24,023 bases of DNA, from assembly GCA_030141605.1 (NCBI GenBank), contig JAQGDQ010001825.1:1-24023 (forward strand). The letters are read 5' to 3'. Under the pieces are notes generated by a model that worked only from the letters and a program-made list of their open reading frames with translations, searched no databases and was not told the origin of the DNA. The position numbers were made by a program, and so were the translations under genes. This DNA comes from Tubiluchus corallicola (lineage: Eukaryota > Priapulida > Priapulimorpha > Priapulimorphida > Tubiluchidae). Below are positions 11,032 through 20,350 of this stretch, in pieces; within the stretch, counting starts at the first letter, position 1; every line of letters begins with the position of its first letter.

Positions 11032-11197
11032 GGTCGCATGATCTCAGCACAGGACCAGGCAGGAGCTCTACCTGGTGGTCACCTATCCGGCATGATTCCA
11101 GATCAGCTGTTGGTTGCTATGCAGTCGATGAATAATAATTTAATGAACGGGGGACTAAACAATGGCAATGAGTTGATTAAACGTGAGAATATACAAA
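11032..11197 (+). CDS. Coding exon 1 of a Q/N-rich transcription factor (POU class 6-like)
   Basis: The acceptor TTTCTTTCTCTTTCAG ends at 11031 and the donor CAAA|GTACGT begins at 11198. The exon is 166 nt, entering in phase 0 and leaving in phase 1. It encodes about 55 residues starting GRMISAQDQAGALPGG, then IPDQLLVAMQSMNNN, and an asparagine/glycine-rich stretch. It ends with LIKREN, where IKRE fits the SUMO-acceptor consensus (hydrophobic-K-x-E). No DNA-binding domain is present. The split codon (A + AC, Asn) joins cleanly to the next exon. The start methionine is not expected here, since the frame is open into the acceptor and the exon reads as internal. Upstream exons must lie left of the window or beyond the foldback element. 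Family assignment rests mainly on exons 3 and 4. Confidence 0.75.
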
Positions 11198-11459
11198 GTA
11201 CGTGAAATTTAAAGGAAAAGATCACGATTTTTCGCATACTACTCCATTTTGAAGTACGGTAAAAAGTATACATTTTAGCACAATTAATAATCGAAGAGCT
11301 TATCTGATAATTAAATATTTGATTAAGATCTTAAAGTAACGGCAGGCGAACTCAGCTATTGATGACATCACAAACTAACAAAATTTTCAACTGTAAAAAT
11401 ATTTCACGAGCGTGTTGCATGTGTTTGTGAAAGCGAAAATTGAAGTACAGTGCTACTGT

Positions 11460-11690
11460 AAGATATTCAGTGTGTTTTACTAAAACTAGGCAAGTTTTAA
11501 GATAAAAATTCAAATTTCAAATTTACTGCTGTGTCGAACATGTGTAGTTCGTCACAAACCAACACATCTAAACTAAGAGGTACAGCACCTGTTTTTGCTC
11601 AATGTGTTTCCGAAATGCAGACGATAGTGCCCGTCTAACTAGCGAATAGTGAAATGCATGTAACATGGAAGAACTAGTGGCGTGAACGTG
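11460..11690 (+). repeat. Interspersed repeat copy A (related copy in intron 5)
   Basis: Contains ACTAAAACTAGGCAAGTTTT, GTAGTTCGTCACAA, GCCCGTCTAACTAGCGAAT and GAAATGCATGTAACA. The same blocks recur in the same order and orientation at 20790-20955, where an internal segment of about 45 bp is absent. This shows a dispersed repeat family. No coding capacity, terminal inverted repeats or tail was identified, so its class is unknown. Confidence 0.7.
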
Positions 11691-11867
11691 AAAATGTGTT
11701 TGTGTGGTAATAATTCTTTCACTTAAGTCATTCTTGAAAAAATAGCATGTTTCCTTTCAATATTTTAAAGAGTAGATTGTTTTGAGCTGCAGTTTAAGCT
11801 TGAGTCCGGTTATACTTTAACAATGCAGCAAAATTACAATAATTGTAATTGTGTAACCTCAGAAACT

Positions 11868-12235
11868 AACCACAGTTTGTGCAATGGCAGGCATCTTCCC
11901 TTGCGCATCAAGCACATTTGCATAAGTGTTACAGCACTGCTTAAATGCATGATGTCAGGAAATTGGGCTCTACGTCATATGACGTCAGAAACTAATACTG
12001 CAGTTCATGATCACGGTACCGCCTTCTATTTGTCGGCCACGCGCACGTGACAAAAACGCACCGCTGCCAATCTTAGTAGATTCACTTTGAAAGTTTAACG
12101 AAATTTGAGTATCCGAGGTAATTATTATTTAATCTAAGCTTTGATCTAAAAAAAAGCTGTAGTTTTCAATATTTTAGAACATTCTTTATTCTGAACTCGT
12201 GTTTACACAATCATCCGGTTTTCCTTAAATTTTGA
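11868..12235 (+). repeat. Interspersed repeat copy B1 with CRE and E-box motifs
   Basis: A direct relative of 13180-13535. The copies share AGAAACTAACC, CCCTTGCGC, TATGACGTCAGAA, GCGCACGTGACAAAAA, CGCTGCCAATCTTAGTAGAT and ACAATCATCCGGTT in the same order, with numerous substitutions and indels between them. TGACGTCA is the CRE palindrome and CACGTG an E-box, both preserved in the two copies where they occur. I take it as an unclassified non-coding repeat. A 75-codon frame starting at 11823 is accidental. Confidence 0.75.
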
Positions 12236-12334
12236 TTTTATTTTGTCATATAATTCGGCTCGGATTATGACCTTTTGCCCCCCCCCCTAGACTCATGTAA
12301 TTATGGGGCACGAGCAGACGGAGCCATACCCTAG

Positions 12335-12652
<318 letters not shown>

Positions 12653-13179
12653 GACCTTTTGCTTAATTCTTTTTATATGTATGAGTATTGCTGATTATAT
12701 TTAATAATAGAAGTGAGTGAAAAAAATCAAAACAAGTGTAAATTATGATTTCAATGACTGTATGTGTATAAAGGACACACGTGGCGTCTTTGCTTAAAGT
12801 TTAATATGCTATGCCATTGCCATCTGTTGGCAGAAATCGCAATGATTTTATTTCGATCTTTGCAGACTAGCAATTAGCTGCCATCTGTTGGCAGAGACAG
12901 CAACGACTTTTTTGTTATGAATTTATGATGGAAGAAAAATATTACATTTGTTGACTATCAGTCACTCTTCATGAAATTAAATTTAATTTAATTTAATTAA
13001 ATTTTAAATTACGTTAAATGTTAGTAGGTTTTTTCCACTAGCCTGGCTTGTGCAGTAATGTGTTAAATAATGCGTGCTGTCAATAAGATAAAAAATGTGT
13101 TTTTTGGTGAATCAGTGATGCACACTGGGAAGGTGAGCCAGTGACGTTTTAGCGAGAACATTTCAAATTACTGAGCATT

Positions 13180-13535
13180 TTCAGAAACTAACCGCAGTTT
13201 TTGCCATGGCAGGCGTTTTCCCTTGCGCGTCAAGCACGTTTGCGTAAATGTCACGTCATGATGGGCTCTACGTTATATGACGTCAGAAGCTAACACTGCT
13301 GTTCATGATCATGCTTATGCTTCTATTTGCCGGCGACGCGCACGTGACAAAAAGGCGCCGCTGCCAATCTTAGTAGATTCACTGAGCTTTGAAAGTTTAA
13401 CAAAATTTGTGTCCCAGGTAATTGCTATTTGATCTAAGCTTTGATTTTCAAAAAGTTATTGTATTTTTAAATATTTTAGAGCATTCTTCATTCTGAACTA
13501 ATGTTTATACAATCATCCGGTTATCCTTTAAACAT
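13180..13535 (+). repeat. Interspersed repeat copy B2 with CRE and E-box motifs
   Basis: Second copy of the family described for 11868-12235, about 1.3 kb downstream in the same orientation. It retains TATGACGTCAGAAG and GCGCACGTGAC. Differences at CG dinucleotides (for example ACGTCATATG versus ACGTTATATG) are of the CpG-decay type. The two copies bracket the (GA)n tract. Confidence 0.75.
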
Positions 13536-13704
13536 GTATGTATTAATGCACTTCGTTATAATGCCCAAATTAGCTTGACGTACTTTAGAATTCTCTTAAC
13601 GCTAATTTTTTTACAGTCCCAAAGTAGGCGGTATGAAGAGGTTAGGCTGTAGTTTAAATTATGTTTCTTTTCCTTTAATATTTCTGTGTTTCTGTTCGTT
13701 TTAG

Positions 13705-13908
13705 ACGTGTCGACAGCAGTGACAACGCCCGCCGCTCAGATTTCGGGTTCCCTCGTCCACGGAGGCACCGGAATTTCGCAGCAGCCCAGGCCGCTGACGT
13801 TACAACAGGCAGCACAGCTTCCGTTCATCTTAGCGCCAAACAGTCTCCCTCAACTCCCTCCCGGGACGCAGCTGCAGACTCAGCAGATTCTTATACCGAC
13901 GTCAACCG
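13705..13908 (+). CDS. Coding exon 2 of the Q-rich transcription factor (POU class 6-like)
   Basis: The acceptor TTCTGTTCGTTTTAG precedes 13705. The donor is ACCG|GTTTGA at 13909, weak but the only GT that keeps the frame into exon 3. The exon is 204 nt, phase 1 in and phase 1 out, so it can be skipped without a frameshift. It encodes about 68 residues: VSTAVTTPAAQISGS, then RPLTLQQAAQLPFIL, PQLPPG and QTQQILIPTST. This is a Gln/Pro/Ser/Thr-rich stretch typical of transactivation regions. Its C-terminal QQILIP is repeated at the start of exon 3 (TQQILIPVSL), hinting at an internal or exon duplication. The split codon is Gly. Confidence 0.8.
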
Positions 13909-13968
13909 GTTTGAGCCTTTTTCATTTGTTTGTTGTTTTTTGTTTTTTGTTTATTGGTCTAAATTCTA

Positions 13969-14440
13969 CAGTCAACCTCGGGTGTAAGGGATATTCGCTT
14001 ATAGGGACCACCAACGTCGGTCCCAATTTTTCGTAACATTTTCATATGTAAAAATCTTCGTATGTAAAGTACTCAGTTATAAGAGATTTTCGGTTATAAT
14101 GGACGATATCTTCAGGTCCTGCGTGATAGAAACCCAGGTAAATTACAATTACCCTATGATCAAAGCGAAATTGATCGATTTCTAACCTCAATTTTTCACA
14201 AATTCGGCCTGCGAACAGCTCGGTTTCCGCGGTCACATACATCTCGCAACACTGAAGGAGCTTCCTACATACCGTTTGCACTGAATGTGTAGCAATAATC
14301 CATAAAAATGTGGGTAAAAGTACAGAAAAGTACAGGTCTAGATACACCCTCGGTCTGACCCAACTTCGGCTATAAGGGACATCGGATATAAGGGACGTTT
14401 TTTCCGGTCCCGAGGTGTCCCTTATATCCGACGTTGACTG
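13969..14440. mobile_element. Pogo/Tigger-like MITE, 472 bp
   Basis: Terminal inverted repeats begin CAGTCAACCTCGG at the left and end CCGACGTTGACTG at the right. They are flanked on both sides by TA, the target duplication of Tc1/mariner-pogo elements. Similarity continues inward (TAAGGGATA versus TATAAGGGACA). Internal sub-terminal motifs such as CGGTTATAATGGACGA and CGGCTATAAGGGACATCGG repeat the TIR theme. It is too short and interrupted to encode a transposase; a 101-codon minus frame inside has no transposase motif. It interrupts intron 2 just 60 bp after the exon-2 donor. Confidence 0.75.
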
Positions 14441-14652
14441 TAGTTTCCGAATTTTCCAGGAAAAATGTGGATTGATCAGGGATCTTGTTTATTATGCAGG
14501 AAAATTTTTAACACTATCCCTCATAGTGATGGGCGATTTTGAATTTTTCTAATTCCATTATAATCTTGTTGTGTAATTCGATATCACAATTAATCTTTTG
14601 CTACGATTTTTTATTGTTTTACCTTCATTTTTGCAATGAAATATACCTAATG

Positions 14653-15124
14653 CAGGGATGAGAATTTTCCGCACATACGCGGAATTCCGAGTTTCTGGAA
14701 GACCAGTAATGGCATTTTTGTAAATCGCGTAAATTCGTTGAGAAAGTTTTTACGGACCCAGTACATTATTTCACAAGCTGACCGCTAGTTGGCAGGTCGT
14801 CACTTTGTTTACATCACGTACATCAGTGTAACCACGTGTATATCTCTATGTATACAAATATAGAATCAATTGTGCGGAGTTATTTGAGTCAATTGCAGAC
14901 AGTTTTTATATACTTTTGCATAGAAGCAGCCAGTACTTAGGCGTTTTTGAGACAATTAGGTATCATGTATCCTTGATAGTTGGGTATATTAAATTATGCA
15001 TGAAACTAGTCCACTTCTATGGTCACAAAATTGCAATTTGTTGCTGGCTCCAAGGGGGCTTTTCCCCTCAGGGGGGCCCCCGGCCTGTTTCAGAGTTTTT
15101 TGCAATTTGTTATTCTCATCCCTG
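14653..15124. mobile_element. hAT-like MITE, about 472 bp
   Basis: The left end is CAGGGATGAGAAT and the right end is ATTCTCATCCCTG, a perfect 13-bp terminal inverted repeat of the hAT style (CAGGG start). The flanks ACCTAATG and CCTTATAA are only loosely alike, so an intact 8-bp target duplication is not visible. The interior has a GC-rich block (GGCTTTTCCCCTCAGGGGGG) and no transposase frame. The superfamily call is inferred from the termini alone. Confidence 0.55.
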
Positions 15125-16726
15125 CCTTATAAACTTCACAGTCTTTCGTACTCGGGAACTATTTTTATAGGCAAATACGTACGTGCTTTTTCGTTAACTG
15201 CTCCATCACTACGTCACTACACGCGTCACACGCGGTTCGCAATTGTGCGCAGTGTGGAAGATGAGAAAAATGAAGAAAAAATGCATACGCAAAGATTCGG
15301 TTTATTTGTGCTAACATACTTGCTTTTAATCAGCGTGTGTCGCGTATATTTTGCTCTCCATTAATTGAATTGCTGTTCAATCGTCGGATTGTAATCTCGA
15401 TTAATCTATTAATCACTCATCAATAAGCTCTAGATCCTGGTGTCTTTTACGTCTTCAGGAAACTTTACACGAAATTTTTATTTGTCTCTCTGAATAAGTT
15501 ACAAGGGATTTGAAATTACACTCAATAAGTTATATTGAAAGACCAGGGATAATCGAGCATCCATCCCTGTATAAGCAAGTTATTTTTAGATACCAGGGCT
15601 TTTTAATATAATAATATATACAAGTAATTTATGTAAAATGTAAACGTAAACACAGCTCCATTTTTTTCCATCATGCAAAGATCTTTAACGTGTGCCTTTT
15701 CGAATAAATGGCGTATGTTACTTCTCTGAATGGTTTATTATTTTGTCAACAGCTGGCACTGCAGTCACGGGGGCATTTATTATTTATGATAACTACTTAG
15801 CTAAAATTGTTAGAATTGTTGGAAGCTATAAACAAAATGAGCTACTATCGAAGTTCGAAAATACAAGTTTTTTACAATTGCAGTAGTATTAACAAGCCTG
15901 AAAAATTGGTATGGAGTTATAAAATTCGATTTTTAGTATTTTTTTGAACATTTTCTTGATAATCTGATGCCAGAATATAAAAGTCCAATATATTTAGCGT
16001 TTGCTTTTTGTAAAATACGAAAAACTGACATTAAACCGAATTTTTGGTTCATTCTACTTTGAAGCATCGTAACGTATTTTTAACTGTGCCGACCTGTGGA
16101 CGGTTTTGGTTTGCAAGTACACGTTTAGTAATGGATAAATACGTAATATATTCATCTATTGCAGCTCACATGTTAATATTAATCTATGACTAATCATTAC
16201 TTATTTGTTAAATCAGACAGTTATTTGTTTTCTGCTGTTATGATAAGTAAATCTGGATCATAAATTTGTTATTTTTCAAATACAAAAATTTTTGGATTAA
16301 TATATTGCAATTGTCAGGGCAATTTATCTTCCTTTTTTACCTTTTTTCTTTCTTTTTGTTATTTGAAATTTTATCTTGCAAATGTTGTTTTTCTGAACAT
16401 TAGAATATTCTCTCTTTTCTCTTTTGTGTTTTGAACCATATATAATTATATTATGTTTAATGCTAGACTATATTTAGGAACGATTGGTTTTTTGTTTTGT
16501 TGTTTTTTGCTGTTGTTGTATTTTTGTTTTTTGTATTTATGGACGTTTATGTATTTTTTAATAGTTGTGTTCTGCTGTCATTAGCGTCTTTTTTGTTTAC
16601 TGTCCTTTGAGAAGGGTGGTTGACTCGCTAACCTTTGGTTTTTCGTCACCCTTTCTCCCATGTTCGTTTGTATTTTTGTGTATTTTATTTTCAGATTATC
16701 GTAAATCTATGAAGAAAAATAAAAAA

Positions 16727-16750
16727 TTACTTACTTACTTACTTACTTAA
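16727..16750 (+). repeat. (TTAC)n tail-like microsatellite
   Basis: About six TTAC/CTTA units after an A-rich AAAAATAAAAAATTAC stretch. Short tetranucleotide tails like this end some non-LTR retroelements. The preceding 150 bp could be a 5'-truncated element, but no reverse-transcriptase sequence is present to prove it. Confidence 0.5.
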
Positions 16751-16816
16751 AAAGAATAGAATCTGTTTTGTTTAACTTTGACAATTTGAATTTTAACATT
16801 TCTGCGTTATTTCTAG

Positions 16817-16981
16817 GTGTCACCACTCAACAGATTCTAATTCCGGTCTCCTTGGCTACCGCGCAGGCCAACGCGGCTCAGAATGTGCAACTGGTCACTT
16901 CAAACGGTCAGATATTTGCGGCTTCGCTTGCCGGACTGCAAGGTCTGCCGCAGCAGTTAAATATCCCTTCTCATAATTCAG
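16817..16981 (+). CDS. Coding exon 3 with the first POU6-like 'QLVT..GQI' motif
   Basis: The acceptor GTTATTTCTAG precedes 16817 and the donor TTCAG|GTAAAA is at 16982. The exon is 165 nt, phase 1/1, encoding 55 residues: VTTQQILIPVSLATAQ, NAAQNVQLVTSNGQIFAAS, LAGLQGLPQQLNIP and SHNS. The QLVTSNGQIFAAS segment resembles QLVTNAQGQIIGT of vertebrate POU6F2. Together with the second motif in exon 4 this is my main ground for a class 6 POU factor. Other Q-rich factors (POU2/Oct, NF-Y or Sp families) remain possible because no DNA-binding domain is in the window. The 3' end and donor are duplicated 364 bp downstream. Confidence 0.85.
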
Positions 16982-17115
16982 GTAAAAGTGTTAGTCTCTC
17001 TTATACGTGATAAAAATCAATATTGGGAGCTCGATGGGGGCAGTGCTGGAGGGGGTTGACCATTGAGAACGGGGTGGCAAAAGTACTTTTGCCTCTCTCT
17101 CTCTCTCTCTTCCCC

Positions 17116-17167
<52 letters not shown>

Positions 17168-17192
17168 GCTCTCTCTCTCTGTCTCTCTCATG

Positions 17193-17227
<35 letters not shown>

Positions 17228-17251
17228 GCTCTCTCTCTCCGTCTCTCTCAT

Positions 17252-17336
<85 letters not shown>

Positions 17337-17458
17337 ATAATTCAGGTAAAGGTGTTAATCTCTCTTATACATGAAAAAATCAATATTGGGAGCTCGGTGG
17401 GGACCGCGGGGGAGGGGTTGACTGTTGAGAACGGGGGTGCCAAAAGTTCTTTTGCCTA
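16970..17458 (+). repeat. Duplicated exon-3 donor region flanking a (CT)n tract
   Basis: Two direct copies of about 120 bp (16970-17091 and 17332-17458) share CTCATAATTCAGGTAAA, CTCTCTTATAC, AATCAATATTGGGAGCTCG and TTTTGCCT. The first copy includes the last 12 bases of exon 3 and its donor. The second recreates that sequence with donor CAG|GTAAAG at 17346. The (CT)n tract at 17092-17333 lies between them. Reading exon 3 through to the second donor meets TGA at 17008-17010, so use of that donor would produce a premature stop. Confidence 0.9.
17092..17333. repeat. (CT)n microsatellite in intron 3
   Basis: About 240 bp of CT repeats with regularly spaced CTGT, CTCG and CATG interruptions. Two near-identical sub-blocks of about 60 bp (GTCTCTCTCTCTCGCTC and CATGCTC marks) show a higher-order duplication. 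Complementary to the intron-1 GA tract. Confidence 0.97.
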
Positions 17459-17557
17459 GGGCGTCAATCTATTTAGAACTGGCCCTGTAGTTGCACAGCA
17501 GCAGGAGGAATGCTTCAAAGTGAAATTTCACCACAGGTTTTGTTAAGATGAAAATTA

Positions 17558-17738
17558 TGAATGAATGAATGAGTGAGTGAGTGAGTGAATGAATGAATGA
17601 ATGAGTGGGTGAGTGAATGAATGAATGAGTGGGTGAATGAATGAATGAATGAGTGGGTGAGTGAGTGAATGAATGAATGAATGAGTGGGTGAGTGAATGA
17701 ATGAATGAGTGGGTGATTGAGTGAATGAATGAATGAAT
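17558..17738. repeat. (GAAT/GAGT/GGGT)n tetranucleotide array
   Basis: About 180 bp of tetranucleotide units, mostly GAAT, GAGT and GGGT, with a higher-order pattern of about 28-36 bp marked by GAGTGGGTGA. Antisense reading gives a repetitive His-Ser-Phe-Ile peptide that is a repeat artefact. Confidence 0.95.
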
Positions 17739-18041
17739 ACTTTTCGAAAGACAAGAATTGCAACTTTTCGTTTGTTCAGATGAAGGTACTATCCCATGCG
17801 GCACGATTAGTGGATGTCTAGACTAGACAAGACTAGACTAGACAGCATTCCAGACAAAATACTGGGGGAACTCTTTGCCTCAGTACCTTAGAGCGGTTTC
17901 TACAGCACAGCTATTTAAAAAGCACTTCTGTTTAAAAATTTTTATGGGCAATTTCAGCTGTTGTAAATCTTTTTTTACTCTGATTTCTACATTTTACAGA
18001 ATTTTGTGAAAATTCTTAATAACTTTAATTGTTTGTAACTA

Positions 18042-18317
18042 CGGTAAATCCTCACTTAACGACGCCCCGTTTAGCGACGTTTCATTTTAATGACTGAACA
18101 TTTGGCACCATTTAAGCAAGCAGAAAGAAATGAATTAGTAGAACCCATAAAAAAATTCATAAAGCATTTAAATTATATGAATAAGCAGCATTGAATTTTT
18201 GCCTCTGGAACGTATCTCAAATCTTTTACGTTGCTTTCTATGGAAGTTTCGGTTTCATTTAACGACGTTTCATTTAACATCGCATTTTTATTAGCGTCGT
18301 TAAGCGAGGACTTACTG
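18042..18317. mobile_element. Pogo/Tigger-like MITE, 276 bp
   Basis: The left end CGGTAAATCCTCACTTAACG matches the reverse complement of the right end, CAGTAAGTCCTCGCTTAACG, at 17 of the first 20 positions (20 of 23 overall). TA flanks both sides (18040-18041 and 18318-18319). Sub-terminal GTTTAGCGACGTTTCATTT and CATTTAACGACGTTTCATTT echo each other. No coding capacity. It lies less than 100 bp upstream of the exon-4 acceptor. Confidence 0.8.
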
Positions 18318-18405
18318 TATAATACTTTACTGTACAGTAATTTACTTGAAGGAGCGTTTCATAAAATAACTGTAAACTATTTTTTATCATTTTCCCGTAT
18401 TTCAG

Positions 18406-18515
18406 GTATAACGACGGGTCAAAGTCAAGTTAATGCCTCAGCAAATACTCAGGTAGCACCAATACCTCAGTTTTTAACCAATGCTGGTGGTCAGTTATTA
18501 GCATTTGGAGCACAG
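18406..18515 (+). CDS. Coding exon 4 with the second POU6-like 'PQFLTNAGGQ' motif
   Basis: The acceptor CCCGTATTTCAG precedes 18406 and the donor is GCACAG|GTGAGT at 18516. The exon is 110 nt, phase 1 in and phase 0 out. It completes a Gly codon and encodes ITTGQSQVNASANTQ, VAPIPQ, FLTNAGGQLLAF and GAQ. PQFLTNAGGQLLAF parallels PQLLTNAQGQIIA of POU6F2, where it follows a QLVTNAQGQ motif at a similar distance, as here. The donor is the apparent founder of the 37-bp array that follows. Reading past the donor meets TGA at 18594-18596, so the extension is not coding. Confidence 0.85.
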
Positions 18516-19420
18516 GTGAGTCAAGAGAAGTACAGTATTCATTTTACCTGTACAGGTAAGTCAAGCAAAGTAAAATGTTTCTACCTGTACAGGTGAGTCA
18601 AGAGAAGTACAATGTTTCTACCTGTACAGGTAAGTCAAGCAAAGTAAAATGTTTCTACCTGTACAGGTGAGTCAAGAGAAGTACAATGTTTTTACCTGTA
18701 CAGGTAAGTCAAGCAAAGTAAAATGTTTCTACCTGTACAGGTAAGTCAAGCAAAGTAAGATGTTTTTACCTGTACAGGTAAGTCAAGTGAAATAAGATGT
18801 TTTACCTGTGCAGGTAAGTCAAGAGAAGTACAATGTTTTTACCTGTGCAGGTAAGTCAAGAGAAGTACAATGTTTTTACCTGTGCAGGTAAGTCAAGAGA
18901 AGTAAGATGTTTTTACCTGTACAGGTAAGTCAAGCGAAATAAGATGTTTTTACCTGTGCAGGTAAGTAAAGAGAAGTACAATGTTTTTACCTGTACAGGT
19001 CAAGCAAAGTAAGATGTTTTTACCTGTACAGGTGAGTCAAGCAAAGTAAGATGTTTTTACCTGTACAGGTCAAGCAAAGTAAGATGTTTTTACCTGTGCA
19101 GGTGAGTCAAGAGAAGTACAATGTTTTTACCTGTACAGGTAAGTCAAGCAAAATAAGATGTTTTTACCTGTGCAGGTAAGTCAAGAGAAGTACAATGTTT
19201 TTACCTGTGCAGGTAGGTCAAGAGAAGTACAATGTTTTTACCTGTACAGGTAAGTCAAGCGAAATAAGATGTTTTTACCTGTACAGGTAAGTAAAGAGAA
19301 GTACAATGTTTTTACCTGTACAGGTGAGTCAAGCAAAGTAAGATGTTTTTACCTGTACAGGTCAAGCAAAGTAAGATGTTTTACCTGTACAGGTAAGTCA
19401 AGCAAAGTAAGATGTTTTAT
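18516..19420 (+). repeat. 37-bp array of exon-4-donor-like, recursive-splice-site-like units
   Basis: About 24 tandem units, most of 37 bp (some 31, 36 or 40). The consensus runs GTAAGTCAAGCAAAGTAAGA then TGTTTTTACCTGTACAG. Counting the true donor there are 25 CAG|GT junctions: 15 GTAAGT, 6 GTGAGT, 1 GTAGGT and 3 GTCAAG. Each junction is preceded by a T-rich run and TACCTGTACAG or TACCTGTGCAG, so it resembles both an acceptor and a donor. The first unit flows directly from exon 4. The centre of most units is the palindrome TACCTGTACAGGTA, a paired inverted CAGGTA E2-box. The array was probably born by tandem amplification of the exon-4 donor flank. Confidence 0.95.
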
Positions 19421-19534
19421 AAGTAAAAGTATAAGCAAATCAATTAATACATTTTCGTTTAGTTTATAATTGCAATTTACATCATTTCTAAAATCATTGG
19501 TGTTGTTGCTGATTTGGTTTTGTCTGCTGTCTTA

Positions 19535-20350
19535 GCACTGCAACATCGTCTTTACATTGTTTTAACATTGTCTTTACATTGTTTTAACATTGTGTTTACA
19601 TTGTTTTTACACTGTTTCAACATTGTCTTAACATTGTCTTTACATTGTTTTACACTGTCTTAACATTGTCTTTACATTGTTTCAACATTGTCTTTACATT
19701 GTTTTTACATTGTTTTACACTGTCTTAACATTGTCTTTACGTTGTCTTTACATTGTCTCTACATTGTTTAACATTTTCTTAACATTGTCTTTATATTGTC
19801 TTAACATTGTTTAAACATTCTCTTAACATTGTCTTTACATTGCCTTTACCTTGTCTTTACATTGTCTTTATATTGTCTTAACATTGTCTTTGCAAGGTCT
19901 TAACATTGTCTTCACATTGTCTTAACATTGTTTAAACATTGTCTTTATGTTGTTTAACAATGTCTTAACATTGTCTTTACATTGCCTTTATATTGTCTTA
20001 ACATTGTCTTTACATTGCCTTTATATTGTCTTAACATTGTTTTTACATTGTTTTAACATTGTTTAAACGTTGTCTTTATGTTGTTTAACAATGTCTTAAC
20101 ATTGTCTTTACATTGCCTTTATATTGTCTTAACATTGTCTCTTTACATTGTCTTTACATTGCCTTTACCTTGTCTTTACATTGTCTTTATATTGTCTTAA
20201 CATTGTCTTTGCAAGGTCTTAACATTGTCTTTACATTGTCTTAACATTGTTTAAACATTGTCTTTATGTTGTTTAACATTGTCTTTACATTGCCTTTATA
20301 TTGTCTTAACATTGTCTTAACATTGTTTAAACGTTGTCTTTACATTGTCT
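19535..20350 (+). repeat. 11-13-bp ACATTGTCTTTA minisatellite abutting the exon-5 acceptor
   Basis: Roughly 70 units of ACATTGTCTTTA, ACATTGTCTTA and ACATTGTTTTA. A higher-order duplication of about 319 bp is clear from the shared GCCTTTACCTTG and TTTGCAAGGTCTTAACATTG marks at 19842 and 20161. Most units contain TTTAC or CTTAAC (fitting the loose branch-point consensus yUnAy) and a pyrimidine-rich stretch. The final unit merges into the acceptor TGTCTTTTGCAG of exon 5. Confidence 0.95.

Larger units (their letters stand above)
13909..16816 (+). other. Intron 2 with two MITE-like elements
   Basis: 2908 bp, ending TTATTTCTAG. It contains a pogo-like MITE (13969-14440), a hAT-like MITE (14653-15124) and a (TTAC)n tract at 16727-16750 preceded by an AATAAA-like A-rich stretch. 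Positions 15125-16725 are AT-rich with no recognisable gene or repeat. Short frames there (15692-15886, 16565-16750) show no domain and no splice context. Confidence 0.65.
16982..18405 (+). other. Intron 3, composed largely of repeats
   Basis: 1424 bp from GTAAAA to CGTATTTCAG. Contents in order are the donor-region duplication and (CT)n tract, a (TGAA/TGAG) tetranucleotide array (17560-17738), a short CTAGACTAGACAAG repeat near 17818-17845, about 190 bp of unassigned sequence and a pogo-like MITE (18042-18317). Confidence 0.7.

Noticed and set aside
14042-14347. 101-codon minus frame inside the pogo-like MITE
   Set aside because: No DDE or helix-turn-helix motif and the element is too short. 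Treated as chance.
14525-15425. Larger hAT element around 14653-15124 (TGATGGGCGATT versus AATCACTCATCA, 10 of 12)
   Set aside because: The match is short and imperfect and the flanks show no 8-bp duplication. The inner 13-bp perfect ends are better supported.
17469-17804. His/Ser/Phe-rich minus-strand frames
   Set aside because: Translation of the tetranucleotide GAAT/GAGT array.
18516-19420. CRISPR array
   Set aside because: Units are contiguous tandem repeats without unique spacers, in a eukaryotic intron. The same applies to the 46-bp and 57-bp arrays.
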